Positions 9,045-17,069 of a stretch of 64,000 bases of DNA are shown piece after piece; position 1 is the stretch's first letter, and each line of letters starts with the position of its first letter. A program made the position numbers and the translations under genes. Where the stretch lies: contig JAOWBW010000282.1 of the NCBI GenBank assembly GCA_026119855.1, forward strand, positions 372,001 to 436,000, read 5' to 3'. Below the pieces are notes generated by a model. That model ran no database searches, was not told where the DNA came from, and was given only the letters and a program-made list of their open reading frames with translations. Origin of the DNA: Campanula takesimana (lineage: Eukaryota > Streptophyta > Magnoliopsida > Asterales > Campanulaceae).

Positions 9045-9131
9045 CTCCCTCCATGAATGACCAAAAAAAAAATTCAAATTTAGTCTTGATCAAGAAATAC
9101 GAAAACTTCATTCATTTTGAGGAAGTAGTAG
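9045..9131. mobile_element. Short Stowaway-like MITE in the 3' flank of the gene
   Basis: A left end CTCCCTCCATGAATGACC and a right end TTCATTTTGAGGAAGTAGTAG form an imperfect inverted repeat about 85 bp long. It starts 30 bp after the AATAAA, so it may be transcribed as part of the 3' UTR. Its ends are diverged, and the call rests on the left terminus and symmetry. Confidence 0.5.
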
Positions 9132-9253
9132 AATTTGGCGCTCTACATTCCGTCCAAAACATTCTATTTCAAATTAATTATCCATATTATTGTTGGTTTA
9201 ATTTCCACCAAATTATATCCAAAGTGTAGTATTGTAATTGATGATGATATATA

Positions 9254-9514
9254 CTCACTATGTCCCTACCCTAAATGAATGTCTATCACCACAATTTTTT
9301 TAATACCAAAATGAATGTTTTTTTTGAGAAAAAACTTTGCCCGTAAATATATTTTTTTACCAATTTTTTTCACTAATTGCTTTATACTTGCAAAACTTAA
9401 TGTTTATAAAGAAAATTACAGCAAATATATAAATTTTTGCCACTAAATTATATAAATAATAAAAATTTATAAATATTTTATAGTGTAAAATTTCGATGTT
9501 GGGGATGGAGGGAA
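9254..9514. mobile_element. Stowaway-like MITE, sister of the 5686 copy
   Basis: Ends CTCACTATGTCCCTACCCTA and GGGGATGGAGGGAA, next to TA at 9252-9253 and 9515-9516; about 261 bp. The interior (GCAAAACTTAATGTTTATAA, TTTTTGCCACTAAATTAT) aligns with the MITE at 5686-5944. Confidence 0.8.
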
Positions 9515-10109
9515 TAGCATACAAGAGAATGACTTGATTAGATTTCATGATCTTGGAACAAGCATGCAATTCGGCTTCGGCCAATTGACCCTAATTATGA
9601 TAAAGGAGGATAATTTCACTGGGTAAGTATTCATCTTTATTTTATTTTGGGAAAATTTGAAAGTGAATTATAAGTGTATAAATATCAAACTGTATTTATT
9701 ATATAATTATGATTAAGTTATGATCTATGATAATTATTAAACAAATATTTATAAAAATGTTAAAAGTAAAAGACATTATTTGGAAAACATATGACTTTTT
9801 AGAATGTGTATTTTGGAAAAAACATTTATTTGAAACCAAAAGAATACATCCTTTTAAGAAGATGTAACATTTAAATTATGTCTTTTGAAAAAGGCATCTC
9901 TTTATTCAAAAGGGTGTCATCATTTCTACCAATAGGAGAAACATCCCTTCATTTGATATAGCAGAAGATAGTCAACTTCATCAAGTTACAAGCTTGCAAA
10001 AGAAGAAAAATTCTGTAAATTTTCTCTTCGCAAATACACTAAACACATTAAACACATATATGCTCCTAAGTGACTATAACTAAAAGAGCATCAACTATAG
10101 TTGAGTCTT
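9515..10109. other. No gene recognised
   Basis: AT-rich sequence. An imperfect repeat of AAAAGGCATCTCTTTATTCAAAA-like words (about 9860-9920) resembles retrotransposon LTR sequence, so the LTR called at 10110 may have a longer or composite left side. Nothing else can be supported. Confidence 0.4.
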
Positions 10110-10344
10110 TGTTACGATATGGATATCGTACATTCATTATCATTAGGAGATCCGAGAATATTTTTATTTATGGTTACTAGTCTATTTACTTGTTGCCTAC
10201 TTAATTCCTTAGAATCGATTTCTAAATAAGTTTCTCTTTAGTATTGTACTATATATATTCTATGAGATCAATGAAAGACAAAAGAAAGCTTTGAAGTCTT
10301 TATTACCTTCTCTCTTATTATGCTGAATTGCTTCTAGTTTAACA
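10110..10344 (+). repeat. Left LTR of a decayed Ty1/copia element
   Basis: Starts TGTTACGATATGG and ends TTTAACA, followed at once by a TGGTATCAG primer-binding site. A TATA-like ACTATATATATTC lies at 10248-10260 and ATGAGATCAATGAAAG lies downstream, as in copia R regions. About 235 bp. No right LTR was found; the element is cut by a CACTA end at 11436. Confidence 0.7.
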
Positions 10345-10353
10345 TGGTATCAG
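10345..10353 (+). promoter_or_regulatory. Primer-binding site (initiator tRNA-Met type)
   Basis: TGGTATCAG directly after the LTR. It matches the first bases of the usual copia primer site (TGGTATCAGAGC) complementary to the 3' end of initiator tRNA-Met. The remaining bases are diverged. Confidence 0.7.
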
Positions 10354-10370
10354 TTGGTATTCTTTAAATC

Positions 10371-11435
10371 ATGATCATCATAATGACCGAGACTGGCCAA
10401 CCAGTTGACCGAACAAACGACCAACAACCTCCTACTTCGCCACCTAAAATTGAACCCAACTCTCCCTTCTTCCTTAGACCGCAAGATCGGCCAGGTGACT
10501 TTCTAAGCCCTACATGTCTGCGTGTTGATAACTATGATGATTGGGCAAACGACATTCAAACGGTCTTGGAGGCACGTCGGGAGTTTGGATTTTTGGATGG
10601 CTCCATTACAACCTTTTCTCCACCATGCACATAATTAGATTGGACTACGATTCATGCTATGATTATCTCAACGCTTATGAATACGATTGATCCTGAGGTA
10701 AAAAAGCTTTTCTCTTTAAATATCGGGATGATAAAAGATTGTGTGATACATTAAAGTCAAGACTTGCTTTAGTGAATTGTCTTAAAGCCTCAATTGCTAA
10801 ATGTGAACAAATAAAGACTATGCCGGTCTCTACTAAATGTGAACAAATAAAGACTATGCCGGTCTCTACGTATTTTGGAAAATTAATCGCTTTGTGGGAA
10901 GTACATCACCTTCATGAGCCACTCATCACTTGTGATTGTTACACTAGTTGTACGCCGTGCAGCAAACATGAATTCCGACACAATAACAACATGCTTCATT
11001 AATTTCTTATGGTTCTTTATTCTGATTATTATGCTTAGACATGCACAAATGTTCTGTCTCAAGATCAGTTGCCTTCCTTGGATAGGTCTTATTAATTGGT
11101 AGCTCAAGATGTGCGTTCGGATGGATAAATTGGTGCATGGAAAACCATATTTTCACTTTGATCTTGTAGTTAAGGGCAAAGAAAAATGGTGCGTCAAGAT
11201 TAATCAAAATTGAGTTGCAATCATTGCAAGACGTCTGGTCATGAGATAAGCCAATGTTTTGAAATTATAGGCTACCCAGAACGGTGGGGTAAAGGTGGAA
11301 AACCTAGGTGCGAGAGGCAAGGCTACTTCTCAAGGGGATGGACGAGTAAAGTGTGGTCAGAGTGGGCCACTTCGAGCAAACGCAGTAACCAGCAGGGGGT
11401 ATGTTCGGTTTGGTGTTCTCACACCTGCCTCAACA
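10371..11435 (+). pseudogene. Ty1/copia gag remnant
   Basis: The N-terminal piece (10371-10634) contains SPFFLRPQDRPGDFLSPTCL and LEARREFGFLDGSI, matching the copia gag N-terminus (PYFLHPSDxPG...LxxKNKLGFVDGS). It stops prematurely. The middle continues from 10739 with LKSRLALVN and STYFGKLIALWE, then TCDCYTSCTPC. The zinc-knuckle region lies at 11213-11275 (CNHCKTSGHEISQC then FEIIGYPERW), the CCHC-FExxGYPxWW signature. Several frameshifts and stops separate the pieces. A 36-bp exact tandem duplication at 10799-10870 repeats KCEQIKTMPVST in frame. Protease and all of pol are missing because a CACTA-type terminus starts at 11436. Confidence 0.8.
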
Positions 11436-11690
11436 CACTACAACAAAATAGCTTATTCACAACATTTTGGTGTACAACGTTTTTTAAAAACGTCGTAGTA
11501 GATCAATTTAGACAACGTTTCTTACATAAACGTTGTGTTTGTGCACATTGAAAACGTTTTTAAGTTGAACGTTGTTGATTGTGTTTTACTACAACGTTTA
11601 CTATCAAACGTTGCATTTATCTACAACGTTTTTGTAACAAACGTTGTAAGATTTAGTAACAACATTTTTCAATAAACGTTGTGAACATAA
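11436..11690. mobile_element. CACTA (En/Spm) transposon terminus with subterminal repeats
   Basis: Starts CACTACAACAAAATAG, the canonical plant CACTA terminus. It is followed by at least ten direct and inverted copies of an AACGTTGT-type word, for example ACAACGTTT at 11476, AACGTTGTG at 11530 and ACAACGTTT at 11624, as expected for transposase-binding subterminal motifs. The other terminus was not found within the window, so the element is truncated or its far end is masked by later insertions. It interrupts the copia gag remnant. Confidence 0.75.
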
Positions 11691-12105
11691 AAATTAAATT
11701 TTGTTTTTTTTTAAGAAAACGAAAACAATATTCTTATCATCAGTATAAGGAGTCATTTTATTAAGTAAGAACAAGAAGTATTGTCTAACCTAAAAAAATC
11801 CCAAACTACAAACCTTCGCCTCTCTCTTTCTTGCCATTGACATCTCCATCAACTCCACTTCTCTCACCACCTTTACTATCACACTCCTTTCCCTCTACCT
11901 ATCAATTGCACTAGCGCGCTAAACCCTAAGAATTTCAAGCCTTCAGTTCAATTTCTTTCAGAAAGTGGCGGTTTACTTTCTCTCCCTCTCTATCAATCGA
12001 TTTGATTAGCAGCCACAAAATCCTAACCATTCAAAGCTGGTGGTTCGATTTAATCTTGTTCACGGTGGTTCGAGTTAATCCTGGTCATGGTGACTCTATT
12101 TCATC
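11691..12105 (+). other. Leader-like sequence inside the CACTA element (possible captured gene)
   Basis: Pyrimidine-rich CCTCTCTCTTTCTTGCC, CATCTCCATCAACTCCAC and similar stretches look like a plant 5' UTR. If the hAT insertion at 12106-15776 is removed, the sequence continues into 15785, reaches a donor-like CAGCGAGGTAAGCC near 15832, and an acceptor-like TTTGATCCTGCAG near 16002. No protein could be assigned. A captured gene fragment and CACTA non-coding sequence are both possible. Confidence 0.35.
12098..12105. repeat. 8-bp hAT target-site duplication, left
   Basis: ATTTCATC, exactly repeated at 15777-15784. Eight bases is the diagnostic length for hAT insertions. Confidence 0.9.
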
Positions 12106-12564
12106 CAGGCCCGGCCATGATATGAGCAAAGTGAGGCTGGGGCCTAGGGCCTCCAAAAAAGGGCCTAATTTTAAGGCCTCCAAATTCCAATCCTCTTATA
12201 TTTAAAGAGGCCCAATTTTAATTCATCACCACACATTTAGATTTCTTTTAGCCCACGTAAGAGTTAAGACAACCAAATACCCAATAGAGCCCACATCAAG
12301 ATCAGAACAAACACATGATAAAATCTAAACAAAAAGAAAAAGAAAAAGAAGAACTCAGATTAATTGTAGAGACCGAAGTTTCGGGGAAAATAAAACGCTA
12401 CGGTAGAGGAGTACAAATTTAAAATAAAATATTTTTACTATTTAAAATGAATTATTCATATATACTAGTTTGATTTAATTGTTCAAAGTTTCTTCGTACT
12501 AACGTACGAAAAAATGGTTACATTTATTTTGGGATAGAGGGAGTAACATATTACTATTACTATG

Positions 12565-12933
12565 TGTTGGAGTAGAGATGCAATAGAAAAAGAGGCCAAA
12601 AAGGAGAAGGATTCCTTTTGTGTCTAAGTTTAAGCAATAGAAAAAGGAGACCAAAAGGAGAAGGATTCCTTTTGTGTATAGGTTTATGTCTTATTCTAGG
12701 TTGGCTATATAAGCAGCGTTCCGCCCCATAACTCATTGTAACTCCAAATTTACATATTATAGTGCAAGATACTGGCTTGTTAGTGCCCCCAGACTAGTAA
12801 AATTTATTGACGAACTGGGTAAACAATTCTTTGTGTCTCTTTAATGTTTTTGTTTCTTTTATTGTTCTTGCTTGTTGGGTTTGCGCATTATATTCTTGCG
12901 ATCTGTTTAGTTTTGAGGGTCTATACCACAACA
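12565..12933 (+). repeat. 5' LTR of the defective copia
   Basis: TGTTGGAGTAGAGATGC ... CCACAACA. Contains an internal imperfect tandem duplication of about 53 bp (GCAATAGAAAAAGAG... units starting near 12579 and 12632) and a TATA-like GCTATATAAGCAG near 12703, the likely promoter of the element. Confidence 0.9.
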
Positions 12934-12935
12934 AC

Positions 12936-12947
12936 TGGTATCAGAGC
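12936..12947 (+). promoter_or_regulatory. Primer-binding site for initiator tRNA-Met
   Basis: TGGTATCAGAGC, two bases after the 5' LTR end: a perfect match to the standard plant copia primer site. Confidence 0.9.
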
Positions 12948-12987
12948 TTTGGTTAGACGAGCCAAGGGTTTATTCAAGTAGTCAAGA

Positions 12988-14088
12988 ATGGGCAAGGATA
13001 AACAAGCGGTGGAAATGTTCGATGGTTCTGACTACGCGTTTTGGATGATGCAAATAGATGATCTCTTGTACGGTAAGGATCCCTATAAACCTCTATTGGG
13101 AGTCAAACAAGAAGGAGAAAAACAAGAGGATTGGGATATCCTGGATAGGAAAACCCTAGGGGTGATTAGATCTACTTTGTCGAAGTGGATGACTAAAACC
13201 ACCAAGAAGGCTAAGACCACGTGGGAGCTACTTGATTATCTTACTGAGAGATTTGAAACACCATCTGCAGTCAACAAGGTTGATTTGATTCGTAAGATGG
13301 GGAATCTCAAGATACAAGAGGGAGCATCATTAGATAAATACATCGATGAGTATATGGACGTTATAAACTCATTGGCTGCGTTAGAGATTACTTTCGGTGA
13401 TGAAGTTCATGCTTTGGTTTTGATAGCATCCTTACCAGGAAGTTGGAGCGGGACGGTGACTGCGTTAAGTACTTCAGTGGGTAAGAATAAATTGAAGTTT
13501 GATGATATCAAGGATCTACTTCTGAGTGAGGAAAATCGTATGAAGAAGTTGGGGACACCGTCTACTTCGAAATCGGCTTTGGCTACGACTAGTAGGGGAA
13601 GGCCAGGTTCTAGCAATAAAGGGAGAACGGAATCAAGGTAAAGTGTAATCAGTGGTAAGGGTAAAGCCGTGGAGAACAAAGAAAGACCAAGGGTCATAAG
13701 AGGATCGGTTGAGTGCTATTATTGTAAGGAGTTAGGACACTACAAGAGGGATTGTCCCAGGCAAGGGGATAAGTCAGCGAATGTGGTAACTGAGGGTGAA
13801 GATGTACTGATTTTGAGATTTAGTAGTGCGCTAGAATCATGGGTGCTGGATTCGGGGGCATCATTCCACTCATGCGGGCATGCAGAGGAGATAGAAAATT
13901 ATACTTCAGTTGATTTCGGAAAGGTCTATCTGGCGTATGGCGAGCCTTTGGAAATCAAGGGGAAGGGGGATGTCATAATAGGAGCATCGGACGGGAAGGT
14001 CCTACATCTACACGGGGTCAAACACATTCCGGGTTTGAAAAAGAACATGTATCAGTTGGGTAGCTGGATGAAGAAGGTTACACGGTAA
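12988..14088 (+). pseudogene. Copia gag and protease, interrupted by one stop
   Basis: The first frame (12988-13641) encodes gag, starting MGKDKQAVEMFDGSDYAFWM (the FDGxNYxxW gag signature), with the UBN2-type helical core TWELLDYLTERFETPSAVNK ... LRKM-like region and LLSEENRMK. A TAA at 13639-13641 breaks the frame. The same frame resumes with a CCHC zinc knuckle CYYCKELGHYKRDC (about 13711-13752) and the aspartic protease signature WVLDSGASFHSC (about 13839-13875). It ends in a stop at 14086 after LYLA...HIPGLKKNMYQLGS, the usual region before integrase. A single-base change would explain the internal stop. Confidence 0.88.
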
Positions 14089-14869
14089 CTTTTAGCTGCA
14101 GAAACTGGGTTATTACAAAGGGAGATTCTGAGATAGCTCGAGGTAAAAAGGAAGGTACATTGTATTTCACGAACAACACCAAGGATAGTATCGCGGTAGC
14201 TTCAGCTAAGGGTGATACGGACATGTGGCACTGTCGATTGGATCAGATGAGTGAGAAGGGATGCAGGCACTTTGCTCAAAGGGAAGACTACCGGGTTTGA
14301 AGACAGTCGACGTGGGGATTTGCGAAGACTACGTATTCGGCAAACAGACGAAGAGTAATTTCTCGAGGACAGGTAGGTCTTTGAGGGAAGCAAAGTTAGA
14401 ATTGGTTCACAAGGATTTGTGGGGACCGGCCCCGGTAACTTCTCTAGGTGGTGTGTCATATTATATGACTTTCATTGATGACTCTACAAGGAAGGTCTGG
14501 GTTTACTTCTTAAATGGGAAAGATGAAGCTTTCGGGGTATTTAAGAAGTAGAAGGCCTTAGTAGAGACACAGACGAGACTCAAGGTTAAATGCTTGAGGT
14601 TTGATAATGGTGGGGAGTATGAGCTCGGGGAGTTCAAGGAATACTGTGATGCGAATGAGATTCGCATGGATATTCTAGACTCGGGTGGGAGCACGATGGT
14701 TCATGATAACCAAGATCAAGGGGTCACTGTAGATGAACCACATACTCCAGGACCGGATATTCCGCTGCGCAGACCTAACCGAGAGTGTGGATCGGCTGGT
14801 AAGGCTCTATGTTTCTCAAGCAAGGATAAGTTGAAGCTATGCATAGCTTCAACGGGGCTTGGAGAATAG
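14089..14869 (+). pseudogene. Copia integrase fragment
   Basis: Frameshifted continuation. MWHCRLDQMSEKG is the GAG-pre-integrase HH part. LELVHKDLWGPAPVTSLGG and YYMTFIDDSTRKVWVYFL carry the first acidic residue region, and LRFDNGGEYELGEFKEYC the second catalytic Asp. A stop at 14549 (VFKK*) interrupts it. The segment with the third catalytic residue (NGVxERxNRTL) is missing: at about 14695 the sequence jumps to HDNQDQGVTVDEPHTPG, a linker normally hundreds of residues further on. An internal deletion has therefore removed the integrase C-terminal part and the following RT/RNase H. Confidence 0.85.
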
Positions 14870-14978
14870 AGGAGGAGGTCGGCACTACCATGATCGGGAT
14901 GAGCACTAGGAAGGCACTAAGGATGAGTTGAAGACGGATACGGGACTTGTATACGTGGTTGATCTCTAGGTGGGAGAT

Positions 14979-15349
14979 TGTTGGAGTAGAGATGCAATAG
15001 AAATAAGAGACCAAAAAGGAGATGGTTTCCTTTTGTGTCTAAGTTTAAGCAATAGAAAAAGGTGACCAAAAGGAGAAGGATTCTTTTTGTGTTTAGGTTT
15101 AGGTCTTATTCTAGGTTGATTATATAAGCAGGGTTCCGCCCCATAACTCATTGTAACTCCAAATTTACATATTATAGTGCAAGATCTTGGCTTGGTAGTG
15201 CAACCAGACGTAGTAAAAAATATTGACGAAGTGGGTAAACAATTCTTTGTGCCTCTTTACTGTTTTTGCTTCTTTTATCGTTCTTGCTTGTTGGGTTTGC
15301 GTATTATATTCTTGCGATCTGTTTGGTTTGGAGGGTCTATACCGCAACA
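14979..15349 (+). repeat. 3' LTR of the defective copia
   Basis: TGTTGGAGTAGAGATGC ... ACCGCAACA, 371 bp, preceded by the polypurine tract AGGTGGGAGAT (14968-14978). About twenty differences from the 5' LTR can be counted by eye, so the insertion is not recent. Confidence 0.9.
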
Positions 15350-15500
15350 CTATGAAATATTTTTATATACTAGTTTGATATTGATTGCTCTTTTCTTTAT
15401 TTATTTATTTTTGGGCTAAAATCACATCCTTAAAAAAAGGTCCCAGCTAAAAAAATTATTCTAGGACCACAAATTTTACATGACCCTTCTTTTTTACAAA

Positions 15501-15641
15501 ACTTATGTCAGACGGTTTTATACGTGAGATGAATCTGGTTACGAGAGTAAATAGTTTGTATCTTTATGGGTGGGCCGGGGCCAATTTTCTCTCTCTTCGA
15601 AAAATCTGTCTCACGTATTGAGACCGTCTCACACAAGACTT
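15501..15641. mobile_element. Short MITE with ACTTRTGTSAGACGG ends
   Basis: Left end ACTTATGTCAGACGGTTTTA followed by TACGTGAGAT. The complement of the right end reads AGTCTTGTGTGAGACGGTCT followed by CAATACGTGAGAC. About 140 bp, inside the hAT element. A related right end occurs at 7348-7385. The target duplication is not clear, so the superfamily is not assigned. Confidence 0.6.
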
Positions 15642-15776
15642 TTATTTTATTGCTAAAAATCACATTATTATAAAAAAGGGCTTTTTTTTTTTTTTTTTTT
15701 TTTTGTTGCTAAAAATCACATTTTTGAAAGAAAAAAAAGGCCCAATAAAAAAATTAGCCTAGGGCCAACGGCCCTG

Positions 15777-16392
15777 ATTTCATCCTTGATATTATGTGTA
15801 CTCTTGTGTTGCTCTCGTTAGTATACCAGCGAGGTAAGCCCTCTTTTTTGTTCGTCCCTCTCTATTATTTATTGGTAATTAGGTTTTAATTAATGTTGAT
15901 AATGAAATTTATGGAAGGATGATGTATACAAAATGAAATTGAGTAAGAAGTAGGGTTTTGGGATTTCTAATTAAAAGTGTCTCTTTGATTTTGATCCTGC
16001 AGTTGGAGAGTCTCGTCATCTCATTTTAACCAGGAGCTTCTAGGGCACTCCGCTGCTCCGAAGACGCCGGCTTCGGTCAAGCCGCTCCTCGATCTGATTT
16101 TAAGTATGCCAAGTTTCATTCCTAGCCTCTCCCCCTGTTCTGTGGATGGCATGCTTTCAAAATTTGTTTGAATATGTGTGTAAAAACTATGTTTTAATTC
16201 ATTATTGAACCTTTTTTTATTGATAGTTTGATAAACCATGTCAATTCTGATTGATCTATAACTATAGGCACTTAAAAATAATTTTTAATAAATGTGTGTC
16301 GTCTTTGATTGATTTCACATTTTGATTTCCAGTTTTCAATTTCCAATTTCTGTGAGGTTCCTATGTTAACGCATCCATTGTCATAAGAGTTG
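15777..16392 (+). other. Continuation of the sequence split by the hAT; splice-like signals
   Basis: Begins with the right 8-bp duplication. Contains a donor-like CAGCGAGGTAAGCC (about 15826-15839) and an acceptor-like TTGATCCTGCAG (15991-16002) followed by a CG-rich exon-like stretch (16003-16090: CTCCGAAGACGCCGGCTTCG). This looks like part of a gene or a captured gene fragment; no product can be assigned. Confidence 0.35.
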
Positions 16393-16597
16393 GTTTTGGG
16401 GAAACTAGTTCCTCCATAAGTTATAAAAACCTTAAACCCTAAATCCTAAACTCTAAACTTTAAACCCTAAACATTAACCCCTATAAAAACATGACCTTAA
16501 ACCCTAAATCCTAAACTCTAAACTTTAAACCCTAAACATTAACCCCTATAAAAACATGACTTTTTATAACTTATGGAGAAACTAGTTTCCCCCAAAA
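16393..16597. mobile_element. Foldback/MITE with a 65-bp internal tandem duplication
   Basis: Inverted ends: left TTTTGGGGAAACTAGTTCCT then CCATAAGTTATA; right the complement (TATAACTTATGGAGAAACTA then GTTTCCCCCAAAA). About 30 bp of TIR surround two direct copies of a 65-bp unit (16431-16495 and 16496-16560) rich in CCTAAA/CCCTAAA telomere-like words. A sister copy at about 5160-5580 was itself invaded by a Stowaway. Confidence 0.75.
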
Positions 16598-16692
16598 TTT
16601 TCTCTTGTCATAAAACTTTATGGGAATATGCCAGGAGTAAGTAACGCATCAATAATTTGAAAAATATTGTTGATTTTATGTCTATTTCTTAA

Positions 16693-16800
16693 GCAACTGT
16701 GACTCCGTTTTTTCCTTTAGCAACTGTGACTCTGTCTGCTTCTCTAGCAACTGTGACTCTGTCTGCTTCTCGAGCAACTGTGACTCGAGTTGTTACTCGA
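16693..16800. repeat. Tandem repeat of AGCAACTGTGACTC units
   Basis: Four degenerate copies of an approximately 28-35 bp unit (AGCAACTGTGACTCTGTCTG-type) at about 16693, 16728, 16747 and 16781. Non-coding; it lies just outside the hAT transposase gene. Confidence 0.75.
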
Positions 16801-17069
16801 ACAACACTGAGCCGTCTGTTTTCTAGCTATCTTCGTCACAACAAGAACAACTTCAGCCAAAATTTATCAATTTGAGAGGGGTTGTTTTAGACTCGGGCCA
16901 CCAGCGGTCAGGGGGAAGTTAGATATCTGATGAAGTTTTTGCATCTCAACTCCACAATACTTGGGGAGAGGTTTAGCATTTATAGACGAATACAATCTTT
17001 ACTTGATTAGTTGGAAAAATAACAAATAATCAAGTAAAGACTTAAAAGTTTTAAAGACTTACTACTTAA
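16801..17069. other. No gene seen; 3' flank of the hAT transposase
   Basis: Sequence between the tandem repeat and the transposase stop codon. The left terminal inverted repeat of the hAT transposon should be here or nearby, but I could not recognise a copy of the right-end sequence, so it may be deleted. Confidence 0.4.

Larger units (their letters stand above)
12565..15349 (+). mobile_element. Defective Ty1/copia retrotransposon (RT and RNase H deleted)
   Basis: Two LTRs (12565-12933 and 14979-15349, about 94 % identical by eye) with TG...CA ends and a perfect 5-bp target duplication CTATG (12560-12564 and 15350-15354). A primer-binding site TGGTATCAGAGC lies at 12936-12947 and the polypurine tract AGGTGGGAGAT abuts the right LTR. 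The internal part is only about 2.0 kb. It holds gag, protease and the first part of integrase, then jumps to a fragment of the linker before RT (DEPHTPGPDIPLRRPNRE) and on to the 3' end. All of RT and RNase H are gone, so it is non-autonomous. Confidence 0.93.
12106..15776. mobile_element. Non-autonomous hAT element carrying a copia insertion
   Basis: Ends CAGGCCCGGCC (left) and, in complement, CAGGGCCGTTGGCCC (right), flanked by a perfect 8-bp duplication ATTTCATC. Subterminal sequence is rich in GGCCTAGGGCC/GGGCCTAATTTT words on both sides (12140-12210 and 15740-15775). After removing the copia at 12565-15349 and a small MITE at 15501-15641, only about 750 bp of hAT sequence remain, with no transposase, so it must have moved in trans. 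A T-run at 15686-15704 lies near the right end. Confidence 0.88.

Noticed and set aside
16431..16560. CCCTAAA-like repeats as an interstitial telomere
   Set aside because: Only degenerate words in two 65-bp units within a foldback element; no continuous TTTAGGG array.
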